Of a stretch of DNA of 64,000 bases, positions 38,834 through 47,058 are shown one piece after another. The first letter of the stretch is position 1; every line of letters begins with the position of its first letter. Both the position numbers and the translations under genes were made by a program. Source of the stretch: a virus. The notes below the pieces were generated by a model. The model did not search any database. It was not told the DNA's origin and saw only the letters and a program-made list of their open reading frames with translations. Location of the stretch: the IMG/VR virus record IMGVR_UViG_3300036790_000049, positions 1 to 64,000 of that record. The stretch is one strand, 5' to 3'.

Positions 38834-39018
38834 TACTCGGGATCGGTGTACGCGTTGATCCCGATCGTGACGTCGGTGCCGGGGATGACCTGGTTGCCGC
38901 CCGTGGTTCCGACCATCATTTTCTTGCCGGACGCGGACGGCCCGAGCCGCTTGGTCAGGTCGATAGTGATGGTCGCCGTCTTCTTGTCTGACGACACGGA
39001 GATCTTGACATTCTTCAT
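38833..39018 (-). CDS. Small hypothetical protein, 61 residues
   Basis: The ATG (MKNVKISVSSDKK) follows GAACAGGGAGGCACCA. The product is a beta-hairpin-rich soluble domain (KTATITIDLTKRLG, DVTIGINAYT) with no Cys. No family is recognised. Confidence 0.65.
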   Translation of the reverse strand: MKNVKISVSSDKKTATITIDLTKRLGPSASGKKMMVGTTGGNQVIPGTDVTIGINAYTDPE

Positions 39019-39084
39019 TGGTGCCTCCCTGTTCTCGTTGGTTGAGCGTCACACGTTATCACTCCGGTTGGGAACTGTCCCGCC

Positions 39085-39264
39085 CTATCCGAAGTCCCTT
39101 CGCAGGATAGTCTCTATCCGGCCTGCCTCTTCCCGTTCCTCATCGGTGAGCCCGTTCCCGGCTAGATGGCTCCGTAGCTCGTCCATCCTGAGACGCAACG
39201 CGTCGCGTACGACATTGGCCTCCGCAAGCTGCCACTTGACCGAGAAGTTAGCTTTTGCTGGCAC
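39085..39264 (-). CDS. Small helical protein, 59 residues
   Basis: The GTG start lies 9 bases after GGGAGG (AAGCGAAGGGAGGTGATAACCA). The frame begins MPAKANFSVKWQLAEANVV and is a helical hairpin with many charged residues (RMDELRSHLAGNGLTDEEREE). It is too short for the usual size cutoff, but the ribosome-binding site and coding composition support it. Confidence 0.6.
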   Translation of the reverse strand: MPAKANFSVKWQLAEANVVRDALRLRMDELRSHLAGNGLTDEEREEAGRIETILRRDFG

Positions 39265-39284
39265 TGGTTATCACCTCCCTTCGC

Positions 39285-40052
39285 TTAGGCTGCGTTGCCG
39301 CTCATCTTGCCGTAGCAGGTCTTGCCCATGGCGCGCTCTATCGACTCCTCAAGGGTGAGGGTCGCGCCGCAGCGCACACAGCATCCGTAGATCTGGCCGA
39401 ACTCGATAGCCTCATCAAGCGTCATCTTCCGGTGCCCGCGCAGGAACCGGACGGCAAGACCGAGGTATTCCCACTCGATCGTTGCGGGCGCAGTGACCTT
39501 GCCGTCCTCGTCCCGCTCTGGTTCAACGGCGACGTGCAAGCGCTTGGCGCACATCTTCCCGGAGCCGTGCACCGCCTTGTAGACCTTGAGCACGTCTTGC
39601 CGCCCGCTTTCCACCTTGACGTACATTCCGTCCGCTGGTTCCGGCTCGTCTTCCCTGGCCGTGGCCTTTGCCCTGCGTCCCCTTGGCGGGACTTCGCTTA
39701 CCCACTCGGAACGGCGGAGCCTGGTGATAGCTCCCGGTGTGTGCTCGAATTTCCCGTCAACCAGGATCGACGCGTACGGAAGCTGCGTGCGCCCAGATAT
39801 CTTCACCTGGAATGTCTGCGCGTCGTGCACGTAGATCCCCGGAGGCATCTCCTCCGCAGTGACCGGCGTGTGGCCCGCTCCGCTACGGCTTGGCGGAGGG
39901 GCCTCATTGAGGTAGGGACGCCGGGGTGGCTCGGGGAAGTACCCGCGCGGCGCGTCCTCGTTCACAACCGGGACGTTTGCCCCGCCGTAGCATTCCCGTA
40001 CCTGCTGGGTTGTCGCGTGCGTCTTGCTGCAATGTCCGCAGATCATTGGCAT
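39285..40052 (-). CDS. DUF6011-like zinc protein
   Basis: The start is MPMICGHCSKTHATTQQVREC after GAGAAGGGAGCTAGGC, giving 255 residues. An N-terminal CGHC-type zinc motif is followed by a Pro-rich linker, a beta domain (VYVKVESGRQDVLKVYK), and a C-terminal CVRCGATLTLEESIERAMGKTC motif typical of DUF6011. It is the first gene after the strong leftward promoter and may be an early regulator. Function unknown. Confidence 0.75.
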   Translation of the reverse strand: MPMICGHCSKTHATTQQVRECYGGANVPVVNEDAPRGYFPEPPRRPYLNEAPPPSRSGAGHTPVTAEEMPPGIYVHDAQTFQVKISGRTQLPYASILVDGKFEHTPGAITRLRRSEWVSEVPPRGRRAKATAREDEPEPADGMYVKVESGRQDVLKVYKAVHGSGKMCAKRLHVAVEPERDEDGKVTAPATIEWEYLGLAVRFLRGHRKMTLDEAIEFGQIYGCCVRCGATLTLEESIERAMGKTCYGKMSGNAA

Positions 40053-40091
40053 GCCTAGCTCCCTTCTCTCGGGGTCTAGCCTACCCGTCCC

Positions 40092-40118
40092 AGTTCCGTT
40101 AGTTCCGGTGGTACGGAG
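40092..40118 (+). repeat. 9-bp tandem repeat in the early leader
   Basis: AGTTCCGTT, AGTTCCGGT and GGTACGGAG lie in the leader between the early promoter and the first leftward early gene. Confidence 0.7.
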
Positions 40119-40162
40119 TCCAGACACGCCCGGTGCTCGGTCTCTTTGTCCCTCTATGCGGT

Positions 40163-40192
40163 ACTATATCCCGTTTCGTCCGAGTTTAGCAA
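40163..40192 (-). promoter_or_regulatory. Early leftward sigma-70-type promoter
   Basis: On the minus strand TTGCTA (40187-40192) is followed after 18 bases by TATAGT (40163-40168). This is the best promoter match in the window and heads the long leftward early block from the DUF6011-like gene onward. Confidence 0.65.
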
Positions 40193-40313
40193 GCGAGACT
40201 CGCCGGATAGCTCGACTCACGTAAGTTGCTACCGTAAGATGCTTGCGTGCGGTTGCGGTCCTCGTGCCCCGCCTCCGCGCCAGGCTGGTTCCCTCAGTCC
40301 TGCTCCTATAGGC

Positions 40314-40352
40314 CGGTGGGCGGTTCTTGACTCCCTGTTCTCCCGCCCACCG
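40314..40352 (-). terminator. 10-bp hairpin with leader word in loop
   Basis: CGGTGGGCGG (40314-40323) pairs with CCGCCCACCG (40343-40352). The 19-base loop holds GAACAGGGAG (minus strand, 40331-40340) with no gene start behind it. Confidence 0.6.
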
Positions 40353-40420
40353 TCCTGGGATTGCGAACCCGTATCGGATCGTGTAGTCTCGCCGCTGCGT
40401 TCCCTTACCGGTGTCGCCAG

Positions 40421-40478
40421 ACAGCCCGGCTTTCCGCCGCTCCCTTGCTCGGTCGCGGTATCAGGAGAGCCGGGCTGT
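40421..40478 (-). terminator. Hairpin after the fibre gene
   Basis: ACAGCCCGGCT (40421-40431) pairs with AGCCGGGCTGT (40468-40478) around a long loop; on the plus strand TTATGTC follows. It separates late and early blocks. Confidence 0.6.
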
Positions 40479-40490
40479 TTATGTCTGCCT

Positions 40491-40517
40491 AGTTCCGGTA
40501 GTTCCGGATGTTCCGGG
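40491..40517 (+). repeat. 9-bp tandem repeat abutting a stop codon
   Basis: AGTTCCGGT, AGTTCCGGA and TGTTCCGGG end directly at the TAA of the beta-helix fibre gene. Confidence 0.8.
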
Positions 40518-42212
40518 TTAGACCGCCCTGACATTCATCAAGATCGGGCCACCCTCGGTGCTGGCCGTCAGGGTCGTGGAAGTAAACGCCTGGGACTTGA
40601 TAGTCAAAGAGTTGGTCGTGGACGCGAATAGCAAATCGAGATTGTAGCTCGTGCCGGGCGTCACGGGCACCAGGAACTTCACAGTCTGAATATCGTCGGT
40701 CGTAGCGTTGGCCATTGTGCGCTGCCACGCATCACCAAGGATCGGGGTGGCAGTGCCGTGCGCTGCCAGTGCAAAGCCGATCACCGTGGAAGCAGTAGCC
40801 TCGGTGACCACGAACGTCGCTTCAACCCAGACAAAGCCGGACGGCGGCGCGACGAAACTGCCGGTGTTGACGTTGGCGCTCGACACCGCTTCGTAGGTGG
40901 TGCTGGTTGTACTGAAAGTATTCGTCGTGTCGTACTTGGTCGGCGCGCACAAGAACTCGCCGGGTGCTGCGCTGCCGATGAATGAGGTGTTGCCGCCACC
41001 GTTGTGATAGGGCGATGTCGCACCGTTGATGTTCCCGGCCCGCAAGTCCACCGAGTTGCTGTCGGTCATTGACACGCCGTAGATCGGGGCACCGCTGGCC
41101 ACGCGGTTGATAAATCCGGGTGCCTTGACTGTGCCCGAGAAGCTGGTGACATTCATCGCCGACGACACGCCGTCAATTCCGGACCCGTCGTCCGAGCAGC
41201 CACTAAGATGATAAATGCCAGTTCCTGCACCGGTAAACTTCCAGCCTTCCTGGTAGTTGCTCTGTGACGTGCAGTTCGAGAGGTGGACAATGCCGGTGAA
41301 CCCGGAGTTGGCGGTGAATAGCCATCCGGGTCCAGCAGTACTGGTCTCTCCCTTTGCGCAGTCGAACCGGGTGTTATTGCAGTTGATGACATTCCATGCG
41401 TAGTTCTTGTTGCCGGTTGACTCGGTCATGTAGATATAGGAGTCGGCCACGCCGCTCATGGTGACTCCGCCGGTACCGCCGACAAAGTGGCAGTGATCCA
41501 GAGTGATCAGATCTGGCGGGGAAAACTCGGCAGCCACAGCATGCAGGCAATCTCCGCCTAGCTGGGCATCGCCACCACCGTAGACGATGACACCTTTCAG
41601 GGTCACGCAAGCGGTATTGTCCTGAATCAGAATGCCATGCAGGTTGTTCCCGTCCGGCGTATTAGACAGGTCCAGCGATATGCCCTGCAACCGCTGAGCA
41701 CCACCCTGTACGTCCTCCGCGGAAACCATGACGATAGTCCCGGTTGCCGCGTCCGCGTCGGCAAATGTGTCTGTGGCCTTGAGGATAGCGCCAGCCAGCG
41801 CTAGTCCTCCGACACCGTAGTCTGCACTGGGATCACCGAATGATTCCGAAGACAGCGGACAGGTCAGGCCCCCGGCTACAGGAACTGTCAGCGGTGCCGA
41901 GTAGTTGAAAGTGCCAACTTGCAATGGTGCTACGCCGCCGAGGTTTAGCAGGTTCTGGATGTTCGTCGTGTCGTCGCCGTCGCCGCCGATCGGTGGCAGT
42001 CCCGGACCCATGAACGTGCCGGTGATCATTGCTTGCAGTGCAGCTACATTGATTGCGTTGTCGCCCGGGATGGAAGTATTGCCCGGCGCTCCGGCCATCC
42101 CAGCAAGAACAGCGGCCAGGAGTGCTTCCATATCAGACAGGTCAAGGGAACTCTGAGACGGAGTACCCGGCACAGTTCTGTTTTCCAGAGGGATAACGGA
42201 TACAGCCGTCAT
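40518..42212 (-). CDS. Right-handed beta-helix tail fibre
   Basis: The 564-residue protein has a Ser/Gly-rich N-terminal coupling segment, then a repetitive parallel beta-helix pattern (TLKGVIVYGGGDAQLGG, LDHCHFVGGTGGVTMSG, GIVHLSNCTSQSN, IYHLSGCSDDGSG) typical of pectate-lyase-fold fibres that bind or cut polysaccharide, and a C-terminal jelly-roll-like domain (FVWVEATFVV, FLVPVTPGTSYNLDLLF). It lies last in the tail block and is likely the receptor-binding fibre. The catalytic residues cannot be assigned. Confidence 0.7.
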   Translation of the reverse strand: MTAVSVIPLENRTVPGTPSQSSLDLSDMEALLAAVLAGMAGAPGNTSIPGDNAINVAALQAMITGTFMGPGLPPIGGDGDDTTNIQNLLNLGGVAPLQVGTFNYSAPLTVPVAGGLTCPLSSESFGDPSADYGVGGLALAGAILKATDTFADADAATGTIVMVSAEDVQGGAQRLQGISLDLSNTPDGNNLHGILIQDNTACVTLKGVIVYGGGDAQLGGDCLHAVAAEFSPPDLITLDHCHFVGGTGGVTMSGVADSYIYMTESTGNKNYAWNVINCNNTRFDCAKGETSTAGPGWLFTANSGFTGIVHLSNCTSQSNYQEGWKFTGAGTGIYHLSGCSDDGSGIDGVSSAMNVTSFSGTVKAPGFINRVASGAPIYGVSMTDSNSVDLRAGNINGATSPYHNGGGNTSFIGSAAPGEFLCAPTKYDTTNTFSTTSTTYEAVSSANVNTGSFVAPPSGFVWVEATFVVTEATASTVIGFALAAHGTATPILGDAWQRTMANATTDDIQTVKFLVPVTPGTSYNLDLLFASTTNSLTIKSQAFTSTTLTASTEGGPILMNVRAV

Positions 42213-42227
42213 TTCAGATCATCTCCA

Positions 42228-43952
42228 TTATGCGTCGTAACCCACTACGAGCACGTTGTCAAAGTTAACCGTGGCGTTGGCGTCTGCCGTACGCACGGTA
42301 GACAGCCGGTATTTAACGGCGGTGAGTGTCGGCAGGCCCGACGAGATCGTATGACGGCTCGTCCACGTCTCGCCGTCCGGCGAAGTGTAGAACGTGAGTG
42401 TTCCGGACACCAGGGTCATCTTCCACCACTTGTGGTTGGTATTGTCATAAGCGATGGTTGTGTCGGTGTTGGTGCCGCCCGTCCGCGAGCGCATGAGCAG
42501 GTTGGTGCCGCTCTGGCCCATGCCGATGTAGTCGTTGGCGTCCACGTACATCTGCATGAGAGTCAGGCCCGACGCGAGCGCGGGCATCGTGACCGCCTCT
42601 ACTTCTGCCCGCAGTCCTGAGAATGCAACTGTGTCCGTAGACACCAGGTTGTCATTTCCCGTGGTTGTACAGGTCAACTGCACCTGCGCGCCCTCAATGG
42701 TGGCAGTAGATCCACCCGGCACGGTCCAGGCCGACGAGAAGAGTCCCCCGTCAAAGTTCTCGAATCCGTCCTCCAGGAACGGTGCCCAAGGCGTGACCGG
42801 GTACACGGCTGTAATCTGCTCTACCATGTTGGTCCAGTATGCAGCACCAACCGCCGCGTACTTGCCGCCGCCACTCGCGCCCGGAAGCGTGTCGTACGGG
42901 TTGGCCAGCGTGTCATCGGTAATGAACACATACCCGGCCCGGTTAGCTCGCGTAAGCGATAGTGCCTCATCCCTCATCTGTTCCGAGTAGCAGGCGAACA
43001 CGACATGCATAAACCGGTTGCTGGGATAGTTGATCGCCCACGATGGATTGGTGAATGCGCGGTACTGTCCTATATCGCCCTCGAAAATCGAGACGATATC
43101 GCAGGCATCCATATACGACTCGTCCGGCGTGATACCCGGATTGATCACGACGATGCGCAGACCGGTAGTCTTGGCCTTCACATAGTTGTACAGGTTCAGG
43201 TAGAACGGCTGGTCTCCCGTGTCGATAGACACCTCGTCAAAGAGAATGCCGTCCACGTTGTAGAACGTGTACCAGTCGTCAATCTGTCCCTCGATCGTGG
43301 GCACGTCGCCCGCGCCGTAATTGGTCGCCACATACCCAAGGCAGGTCACCCCGGCTGCGCGCAACTGGGAAAGCTGCGCGGTGAAGTCAGCATTGGGGGA
43401 ACCACCGGGGCCGCTGTCCACGTTCACGAACGTGAGCGCGAAGTAGGGACTGGCAGCTTGCAGGGTTGCCCACGTCCCGCCGCCGTCGTCAAAGTACGTC
43501 GGGTAGATGTAGAACGGGCCGCCGATCCGCTGTACCGCATCCCCCATGCGCCATGGCGTGATTTCCTGTCCAGGGAGAGTGCTCCCGCCTGGACCGAGTG
43601 CGCCGCCGAGCAGTCCCGTGACGTTGGCCTCTATTGTGTCGATCTCGGCCGACAAGTCCGTTGCGAAGATCCAGTACCTAGGACCAGCCCCGGCACTCGC
43701 GTCGGCCGCCATCATCCGGGTGTCCGGCGTGGTAGAAGGACCAGAGAACTCCGGAAGGAACCCGTTGCTGTCCGTGGTGATCGACGTTACGGGCGTACCG
43801 GTGTTGTCCAGAAGATCGGTAATTACCGATCCTCCAGTTATATCGGTAAAGAACAGGATCGCGGTAGACGCAACCGGCTCGGCATCGCTCGTAGTGCCGT
43901 CGATCTGCAGAACCCAGTCAGTCGCGCCGCCACCGAAAGCATGCCGTGGCAT
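42228..43952 (-). CDS. Tail fibre with Spherulin-4-like hydrolase domain
   Basis: The 574-residue protein starts with a small beta domain. The middle (about 125-400) matches the spherulation-specific family 4 pattern: IYPTYFDDGGGTW, CLGYVATNYGAGD, DGILFDEVSIDTGD, RIVVINPGITPDESYMD and DIVSIFEGD. This glycosidase-like barrel probably cuts host capsule or teichoic acid. A C-terminal LamG-like domain (FENFDGGLFSSAWTVPGG onward) should bind the polymer. Confidence 0.75.
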   Translation of the reverse strand: MPRHAFGGGATDWVLQIDGTTSDAEPVASTAILFFTDITGGSVITDLLDNTGTPVTSITTDSNGFLPEFSGPSTTPDTRMMAADASAGAGPRYWIFATDLSAEIDTIEANVTGLLGGALGPGGSTLPGQEITPWRMGDAVQRIGGPFYIYPTYFDDGGGTWATLQAASPYFALTFVNVDSGPGGSPNADFTAQLSQLRAAGVTCLGYVATNYGAGDVPTIEGQIDDWYTFYNVDGILFDEVSIDTGDQPFYLNLYNYVKAKTTGLRIVVINPGITPDESYMDACDIVSIFEGDIGQYRAFTNPSWAINYPSNRFMHVVFACYSEQMRDEALSLTRANRAGYVFITDDTLANPYDTLPGASGGGKYAAVGAAYWTNMVEQITAVYPVTPWAPFLEDGFENFDGGLFSSAWTVPGGSTATIEGAQVQLTCTTTGNDNLVSTDTVAFSGLRAEVEAVTMPALASGLTLMQMYVDANDYIGMGQSGTNLLMRSRTGGTNTDTTIAYDNTNHKWWKMTLVSGTLTFYTSPDGETWTSRHTISSGLPTLTAVKYRLSTVRTADANATVNFDNVLVVGYDA

Positions 43953-43960
43953 AGTTCCTC

Positions 43961-44284
43961 CTAAACAGGATTAATAATGAATGGTCCCTGAGCCAGTGTC
44001 GTCTCGTAGTCGCCTATCGTTGTCAGCGCATCCACGCGATACCACATCGTACCCGGCGTGAGAATCTCGGTACCAGGAATCTCGACCGACAGAATGCCGT
44101 TAGCCGCGTCCACGACCGTGCCGTCTAGCTGCACTCCGCTCTCGTCGTCGGAAGTATCCGATGCCTTGAGAGTCATCTGGATATTGTAATCCGACAAATC
44201 GAATGCCGACGTTCCCTGAAACGCAGTCCACGTCCGCGTGACCGTATTTCCCTGCGGCACCTGCACGATAATGGTGCTGGACAT
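43961..44284 (-). CDS. BppU-like baseplate protein, 107 residues
   Basis: The beta-sandwich pattern (TVTRTWTAFQGTSAFDLSDYNIQMTLKA, NGILSVEIPGTEIL, MWYRVDALTT) matches the N-terminal domain of baseplate upper proteins (BppU/DUF2479-like). It overlaps the next gene's ATG by one base and probably links fibre to baseplate. Confidence 0.65.
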   Translation of the reverse strand: MSSTIIVQVPQGNTVTRTWTAFQGTSAFDLSDYNIQMTLKASDTSDDESGVQLDGTVVDAANGILSVEIPGTEILTPGTMWYRVDALTTIGDYETTLAQGPFIINPV

Positions 44285-45552
44285 TAGGAACCTCTCACTG
44301 CCTCGATCGCGGGTGTTTCATCAGTCATTGTCAGGTAGTCATCGGCTCGCCACAGTACCGCCGTGACGTCGGTATTGTGCCACAGAACCGCAGTGACCGG
44401 AGAGTCCTCCTCGACAGCCCGGTAATACGTGCCAAATATCTGCATCTTCGGCAGGATGACCCCGCCACTGAGAATTGGCTGTGTGGAGACAACCGCGCCC
44501 TCTGCGGCGATCCGCATTTTCGGGAACGCCACGGCTGCCGAAAGGGTGACGATCGGCTCCAGCGTCCCCGATACACGCATCTTCGGCAGGATAGCTCCGC
44601 CGCTCAGCGGGTCCACTTCGGCTGCGCTCGCAGACAGCTGCATCTTCGGGAGGGTAACGCTGCCGCTTATATCCAGTACTTCGGATGCTTGCGCAGACAG
44701 CCGCATCTTGGGAAGAGTGACACCGCAACTAACCGTCAGAACTTCCCTGACCGAAGCCGACAAGCGCATCTTCGGGAGGATTACTCCGCCGCTAAGTGCC
44801 AGCAGTTCGGTTGCCGCGGCCGAGAGCTTCATCTTCGGGAGCGTGACGGAGCCCGAGCCGATGATCTGCGCCGGTCCCAGATAACCGGTGTCGGAAGCTC
44901 CCAGATCGTCTAGGTAGATAGTGAACGAAGCGACCGATGACGGGTCACCGAATCGTATCTGCGTGATTGCAGATGACGTGTTGAGGGTGGCTGCTGTGGC
45001 CTGCGTCTCGGTCGCCGTTACCGAGTCCATCGAGTTGAATATCGATACCGAAACCTGGCCTACTGTCGCTGACCCGGTTATGAATCCCTCGATCCGGGAC
45101 CAGGAGCCTACGTTTATTGCATTCGTGGTTGACGTGATGCCGTTGCCGGGGAATGTCTGCGAAGTTCCAGCCGCGTTAAGTGCGCTCAGCTTCCCGGTGG
45201 TGTTTAGCTGCACACCGCCGATGAAGGTAGAGCCGTTCAGAATCGAGAAAAGGCGAACTCCAGCAGTAGGCAGTGCCGATAGCCATACGTAAGCCCGGAA
45301 GTAAACAGTCGGGATACTGGTAGCAGTAAGTGAAGTTGACCAGGCAAGACTTACGTTTACAACGGACGCAGGCTCAACAAGTTTGGCAGACAGGAAACCG
45401 TGGGCCGCCTCGGTACTGCTGAACGTCAGGGTGCCCCCGGACCCGATAGTAACCACGTTGAACGCAGTGTTTCCGGTACCTCCAGAGTTAGCGGTAGATA
45501 CCGTGGTTCCGTTAGTGCCGTTCTCAAGGTTGTTACGCAGGTAGACAGCCAC
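44284..45552 (-). CDS. Tail protein with seven LPKM repeats
   Basis: The first ~225 residues form a LamG/jelly-roll-like domain (FRAYVWLSALPTAGVRLFSI, DSVTATETQ). Then seven copies of a 21-residue repeat, each built around VTLPKMRLSA, form a tandem array before a closing segment with two TAVLW copies. The array suggests a repetitive beta shaft or solenoid. It is probably a minor tail or fibre component. The DNA repeats every 63 bases, once with a 9-base insertion. Confidence 0.7.
   Translation of the reverse strand: MAVYLRNNLENGTNGTTVSTANSGGTGNTAFNVVTIGSGGTLTFSSTEAAHGFLSAKLVEPASVVNVSLAWSTSLTATSIPTVYFRAYVWLSALPTAGVRLFSILNGSTFIGGVQLNTTGKLSALNAAGTSQTFPGNGITSTTNAINVGSWSRIEGFITGSATVGQVSVSIFNSMDSVTATETQATAATLNTSSAITQIRFGDPSSVASFTIYLDDLGASDTGYLGPAQIIGSGSVTLPKMKLSAAATELLALSGGVILPKMRLSASVREVLTVSCGVTLPKMRLSAQASEVLDISGSVTLPKMQLSASAAEVDPLSGGAILPKMRVSGTLEPIVTLSAAVAFPKMRIAAEGAVVSTQPILSGGVILPKMQIFGTYYRAVEEDSPVTAVLWHNTDVTAVLWRADDYLTMTDETPAIEAVRGS
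44437..44870 (-). repeat. 63-bp tandem coding repeat (LPKM)
   Basis: CATCTTCGG-type words start at 44443, 44515, 44578, 44641, 44704, 44767 and 44830 (spacing 72, then 63). They encode the seven LPKM repeats. Confidence 0.85.
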
Positions 45553-45579
45553 GGCTCACCTCCCTCCGGGGCAGGGAGA

Positions 45580-46017
45580 TTATTCCGGCTGCACGATCGT
45601 GAACGCCGACGCCTGCACGATGTCGCCAGCGACGATCGACGTGGTTGGAATGGTCAGGTCGAACGAGCCTCCCGTGGCGCCCACGGAGCCGTCCATGACC
45701 ACGGTCGTGCCGTCGCTCTTGTACGCCCGGAACCACGCGGCGGTGCCGGTAGCTGCCGCGTCACTGTCCTGCGTGATCGCATTGGCCGTAGCGGTGACGA
45801 TCTTGGAACCTGCCGAGCCGGTCGCCACTGGCGGGGTTGCGAACGCGGGGTTGCCGAACGTCAGCGTGGAAAGCAGGGTCTGGGCACCGATCGCCGTGTT
45901 GGCGTCGGTCGGCTGCGATCCCGAGAAGATCTCGATCTTGCCCGAGTTGAGCAATGCCATCGCGGCTTCCAGAGTCACGATGCATGTGTTGTCCGCGAAG
46001 AACGGGTTATTGGTCAT
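45580..46017 (-). CDS. Minor virion protein, 145 residues
   Basis: MTNNPFFADNTCIVTLEAAM leads into a beta-rich domain with ALLNSGKIEIFSGSQPTDANTAIG and LLSTLTFGNPAF, a pattern common to small minor tail proteins of actinobacteriophages. It lies between the LPKM tail gene and the holin-like genes. No catalytic residues are visible. Confidence 0.65.
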   Translation of the reverse strand: MTNNPFFADNTCIVTLEAAMALLNSGKIEIFSGSQPTDANTAIGAQTLLSTLTFGNPAFATPPVATGSAGSKIVTATANAITQDSDAAATGTAAWFRAYKSDGTTVVMDGSVGATGGSFDLTIPTTSIVAGDIVQASAFTIVQPE

Positions 46018-46041
46018 TGGTTCCCTCTCCTAGAGAGGCCA

Positions 46042-46062
46042 CGAACCGCGCGGAGCGGTTCG
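46042..46062 (-). terminator. Terminator after the holin-like gene
   Basis: CGAACCGC and GCGGTTCG flank a five-base loop, and GAGGC/GCCTC extend the stem past two mismatches. It lies 80 bases after the holin-like gene stop. Confidence 0.65.
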
Positions 46063-46145
46063 CAGCCTCAAGATCACGAGCAGATCCTACCGGGATGCAC
46101 CTTCCGGCGCTCGTCCCGGCAGAATCGCTCTCAGCGCTGCGCGTG

Positions 46146-46523
46146 CTACTCATCCCGCTGGGCAGGTTCCGGTAGTTCCGCTAGTTCCGGTCTCTGCTGC
46201 GAGTGCCCGTTGAGCTTGTCGTTCCGCTGCAACCGGTAGATCTGGAAAAAGAACGTAACCGACCGCACCGGTATCAGGCAAAGAACGACGATCTCAAACC
46301 AGCCGAACCAGATAGACGTGATCGGCACATTGAATAGCCGGTGGATGACGGACGGCAGCAGTGCCAGCGATGCCAGCCAGTCAAGCGTTACGAGCGCCGG
46401 GCCATACGGTGCCTTCCTCCAATCCCAGATAATGAGCAAGACTACGGGAAGCAGCGCAGTAGACCAGAAGGCAAACTCAACCGCCCACTGCGCGATATGT
46501 CCCTGTAGCACTAGCTGTCCCAT
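46146..46523 (-). CDS. Holin-like three-span membrane protein
   Basis: The 125-residue product has three hydrophobic helices (VEFAFWSTALLPVVLLIIW, LVTLDWLASLALLPSVI, FEIVVLCLIPVRSVTFFF) and a short C-terminal tail read from a 9-bp repeat (PELAELPEP). Its topology and position beside two other small genes match the membrane cassette of actinobacteriophages and suggest a holin. The endolysin is encoded far away, so this is inference. Confidence 0.6.
   Translation of the reverse strand: MGQLVLQGHIAQWAVEFAFWSTALLPVVLLIIWDWRKAPYGPALVTLDWLASLALLPSVIHRLFNVPITSIWFGWFEIVVLCLIPVRSVTFFFQIYRLQRNDKLNGHSQQRPELAELPEPAQRDE
46165..46191 (+). repeat. 9-bp tandem repeat in the holin-like gene 3' end
   Basis: GGTTCCGGT, AGTTCCGCT and AGTTCCGGT encode ELAELPEP, followed 100 bases later by the terminator hairpin. 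Confidence 0.8.
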
Positions 46524-46750
46524 GTGTCGCCGTTCCTCCCCATGCCTGGACCGCGCCGGATCTCACGGGCCAGGGCTGTCACATTATTGCGGTCACGCAT
46601 CTCACGGAGCCCCCGGCGTAGCGGTTCCTCTTTGCTGGCAAGGTGCTCCGATATCGCAAGCTCCTCCTGAGCACGAGCCACGCCCACGGGGTCTCCGCGC
46701 TGCTGTGTCTGTGCTTTCATTTTCTTAGCCTTCCGCCAGCGGAATAGCAT
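46511..46750 (-). CDS. Small basic helical protein, 79 residues
   Basis: MLFRWRKAKKMKAQTQQRG starts a basic helix, then VARAQEELAISEHLASKEEPLRRGLREMRDRNNVTALAREI forms a long charged helix. The pattern is that of small proteins next to holins in actinobacteriophages (DUF7620-like). It shares one base with the upstream stop. Function is unknown. Confidence 0.6.
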   Translation of the reverse strand: MLFRWRKAKKMKAQTQQRGDPVGVARAQEELAISEHLASKEEPLRRGLREMRDRNNVTALAREIRRGPGMGRNGDTWDS

Positions 46751-47034
46751 TAGTGACGCTCGACCTCCTGGTGCAAGGCTCTCAGTACCGTAGTCGCGGT
46801 CTGTGCCGCTAGCACGCCCGCCTCGTTGCGGTCACGTTCCCGGTCTAGAGCCCTTGTCAGTAGATCAATCTGCTTGTTCTTATCGGTGATGATGACATCT
46901 TTGTCATCCATTGCCTTGTCATGAACACTCTCTGGAAGTATCTTCCCAGAAACGAACAAATACAATCCGAAGATCAGGACGAATAGCGCTCCGCCTGCTC
47001 CGGTTACGAATGGCAGGATATCGGTGGGTTCCAT
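46750..47034 (-). CDS. Single-span membrane protein with coiled coil
   Basis: Residues about 8-30 form a transmembrane helix (VTGAGGALFVLIFGLYLFVSG) and the remainder is a charged coiled coil (DKNKQIDLLTRALDRERDRN). Such proteins precede holin genes in several actinobacteriophages and may help lysis or superinfection control. No catalytic motif is visible. Confidence 0.6.
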   Translation of the reverse strand: MEPTDILPFVTGAGGALFVLIFGLYLFVSGKILPESVHDKAMDDKDVIITDKNKQIDLLTRALDRERDRNEAGVLAAQTATTVLRALHQEVERH

Positions 47035-47058
47035 AATCCCCTCGTGACAAGGTCCAGA

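Larger units (their letters stand above)
40193..40517. other. Hairpin-rich gap between virion and early blocks
   Basis: No convincing gene lies here. The gap carries two hairpins (40314-40352 and 40421-40478), the 9-bp repeat beside the fibre gene stop, and the early promoter at its left edge. The loop of the first hairpin contains GAACAGGGAG on the minus strand, the phage's common leader word. Confidence 0.6.
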
